A stretch of DNA of 5,796 nucleotides from an uncultured Bacteroidales bacterium (GTDB lineage: Bacteria; Bacteroidota; Bacteroidia; Bacteroidales; Muribaculaceae). Below, one piece after another: positions 5,216 to 5,796 of this stretch (within the stretch, counting starts at the first letter, position 1; every line of letters starts with the position of its first letter). The notes beneath the pieces were generated by a model. That model did not search any database. It was not told the origin of the DNA and was given only the letters and a program-made list of their open reading frames with translations. Made by a program: the position numbers and the translations under genes. The stretch lies in NCBI GenBank assembly GCA_947176515.1, contig CAMWQZ010000104.1:1-5796 (forward strand), given 5' to 3'.

Positions 5216-5796
5216 TTAGTTTTCTATGCCCTGAATGAAGTTGAGCGAGTAGTTCTTGACCTTGTTGTTGCCAAGGAGCATCTTGAAGGGGTCGACGGTG
5301 CCGATGCCCATTGTGCGGTTGAAACGCTGAGCATATTCGTCGAAGGTGTAAGGACGGTTTTCGTCAGACACTGTTTTCACTTCAAACACTACGATTGAGT
5401 TGTTGGCAGCAACTGGGCCTACGACCTTGCCTTCGGGAGCTCCGGCAATGGCACCTTGGAGGGCGCTTTCGCGTATGCCGATAGTGGCAACACGGGGAGA
5501 AACGAAGATTACATCGCCTTCAGCAACTTCGCCGCCGAATAGGTTAGCATATTCTTCTACGCCGTTAGCCTTCCCGGCATACTGAGCGGTGAGGGTTTCG
5601 CCAGCTTTGTTGACCGACGCTTTGTGCTCGAGATCAGCGCGTACTGAAGGAGCGTTCCAGGGGATGAAGTCATTGTAAACGTCTTTAACGGCGATAGCCA
5701 TAAGATAAGTCTGCTTGTTGTCGCCAATCCCAGGAGACACCTGGCCTTTCTTAGCGTTCATCACCCATTTAACGGCCTGACGACTGTCAGGAACGT
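5216..5796 (-). CDS. PpiD/SurA-type peptidyl-prolyl isomerase, C-terminal part (5' end outside window)
   Basis: The minus-strand frame is open from 5794 down to the TAA at 5216-5218, giving 192 visible residues. A GTG at 5764 and an ATG at 5761 are internal, because the coding sequence continues upstream through VPDSRQAVKW to the edge. The segment matches the C-terminal region of Bacteroidota PpiD/SurA-like foldases: an AVKWVMNAKKGQVSP block, a strand ending in AIAVKDVYNDF, and then a second parvulin-like stretch with ALQGAIAGAPEGKVVGPV and a VVFEVKTVSDENRPYTFDEY tail. Such proteins help fold outer-membrane or exported proteins and usually have an N-terminal membrane anchor or signal and total about 700 residues in this phylum; those parts are not visible here. 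The gene ends 18 nt before a strong hairpin and so seems to be a transcription unit apart from the methylase run. Confidence 0.82.
   Translation of the reverse strand, partial: VPDSRQAVKWVMNAKKGQVSPGIGDNKQTYLMAIAVKDVYNDFIPWNAPSVRADLEHKASVNKAGETLTAQYAGKANGVEEYANLFGGEVAEGDVIFVSPRVATIGIRESALQGAIAGAPEGKVVGPVAANNSIVVFEVKTVSDENRPYTFDEYAQRFNRTMGIGTVDPFKMLLGNNKVKNYSLNFIQGIEN

Noticed and set aside
5123..5398. 91-codon open frame on the + strand crossing the 5158-5197 hairpin
   Set aside because: It runs through a terminator hairpin and is antisense to the isomerase gene; no recognisable motif.

Overview
The window looks like a piece of a Bacteroidales chromosome, possibly Muribaculaceae or a related gut lineage. 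The grounds are protein family resemblance (Bacteroidota-type WYL regulator, short RsmI-like methylase, PpiD/SurA-type chaperone, CE7 esterase), poor Shine-Dalgarno use, and a TAnnTTTG-type -7 promoter element. The genus is inference; no rRNA or other marker is present.

Two blocks of different composition meet at a strong bidirectional terminator (2051-2090). The left block (1-2044, + strand) is AT-rich: sample lines 781-840 and 1741-1800 each hold 20 G/C of 60. It carries the 3' part of a WYL-domain transcription regulator, then after 16 nt a 251-residue protein with uracil-DNA-glycosylase-like motifs, then after a hairpin and a possible promoter a 167-residue miniature FtsZ/tubulin-like protein. 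This looks like an accessory, horizontally acquired cassette. The FtsZ-like protein is the most unusual item: it keeps the nucleotide-binding half of FtsZ in shortened form but ends before the catalytic T7 loop and has no C-terminal domain.

The right block (2107-5796, - strand) is GC-richer (37 of 60 in 4801-4860) and looks like ordinary core chromosome. Read on the minus strand it holds the C-terminal part of a periplasmic peptidyl-prolyl isomerase, a compound hairpin terminator, and then a tight three-gene run: a short RsmI-like SAM methyltransferase, a YycJ/WalJ-type metallo-beta-lactamase-fold hydrolase with an unusual N-terminal extension, and a secreted CE7 acetyl-xylan-esterase-like enzyme. 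The last two share a TAATG stop-start overlap.

A working model for the left block, which is inference, is that the WYL protein senses a ligand or nucleic acid and controls the UDG-like and mini-FtsZ-like genes. The UDG-like protein would act on or sense modified nucleic acid, and the mini-FtsZ would interfere with or monitor cell division. This architecture would suit a stress or phage-defence module, but nothing in the sequence proves it. No tRNA, rRNA, CRISPR array, insertion sequence or integrase was seen, and no gene-free stretch exceeds 300 bases.
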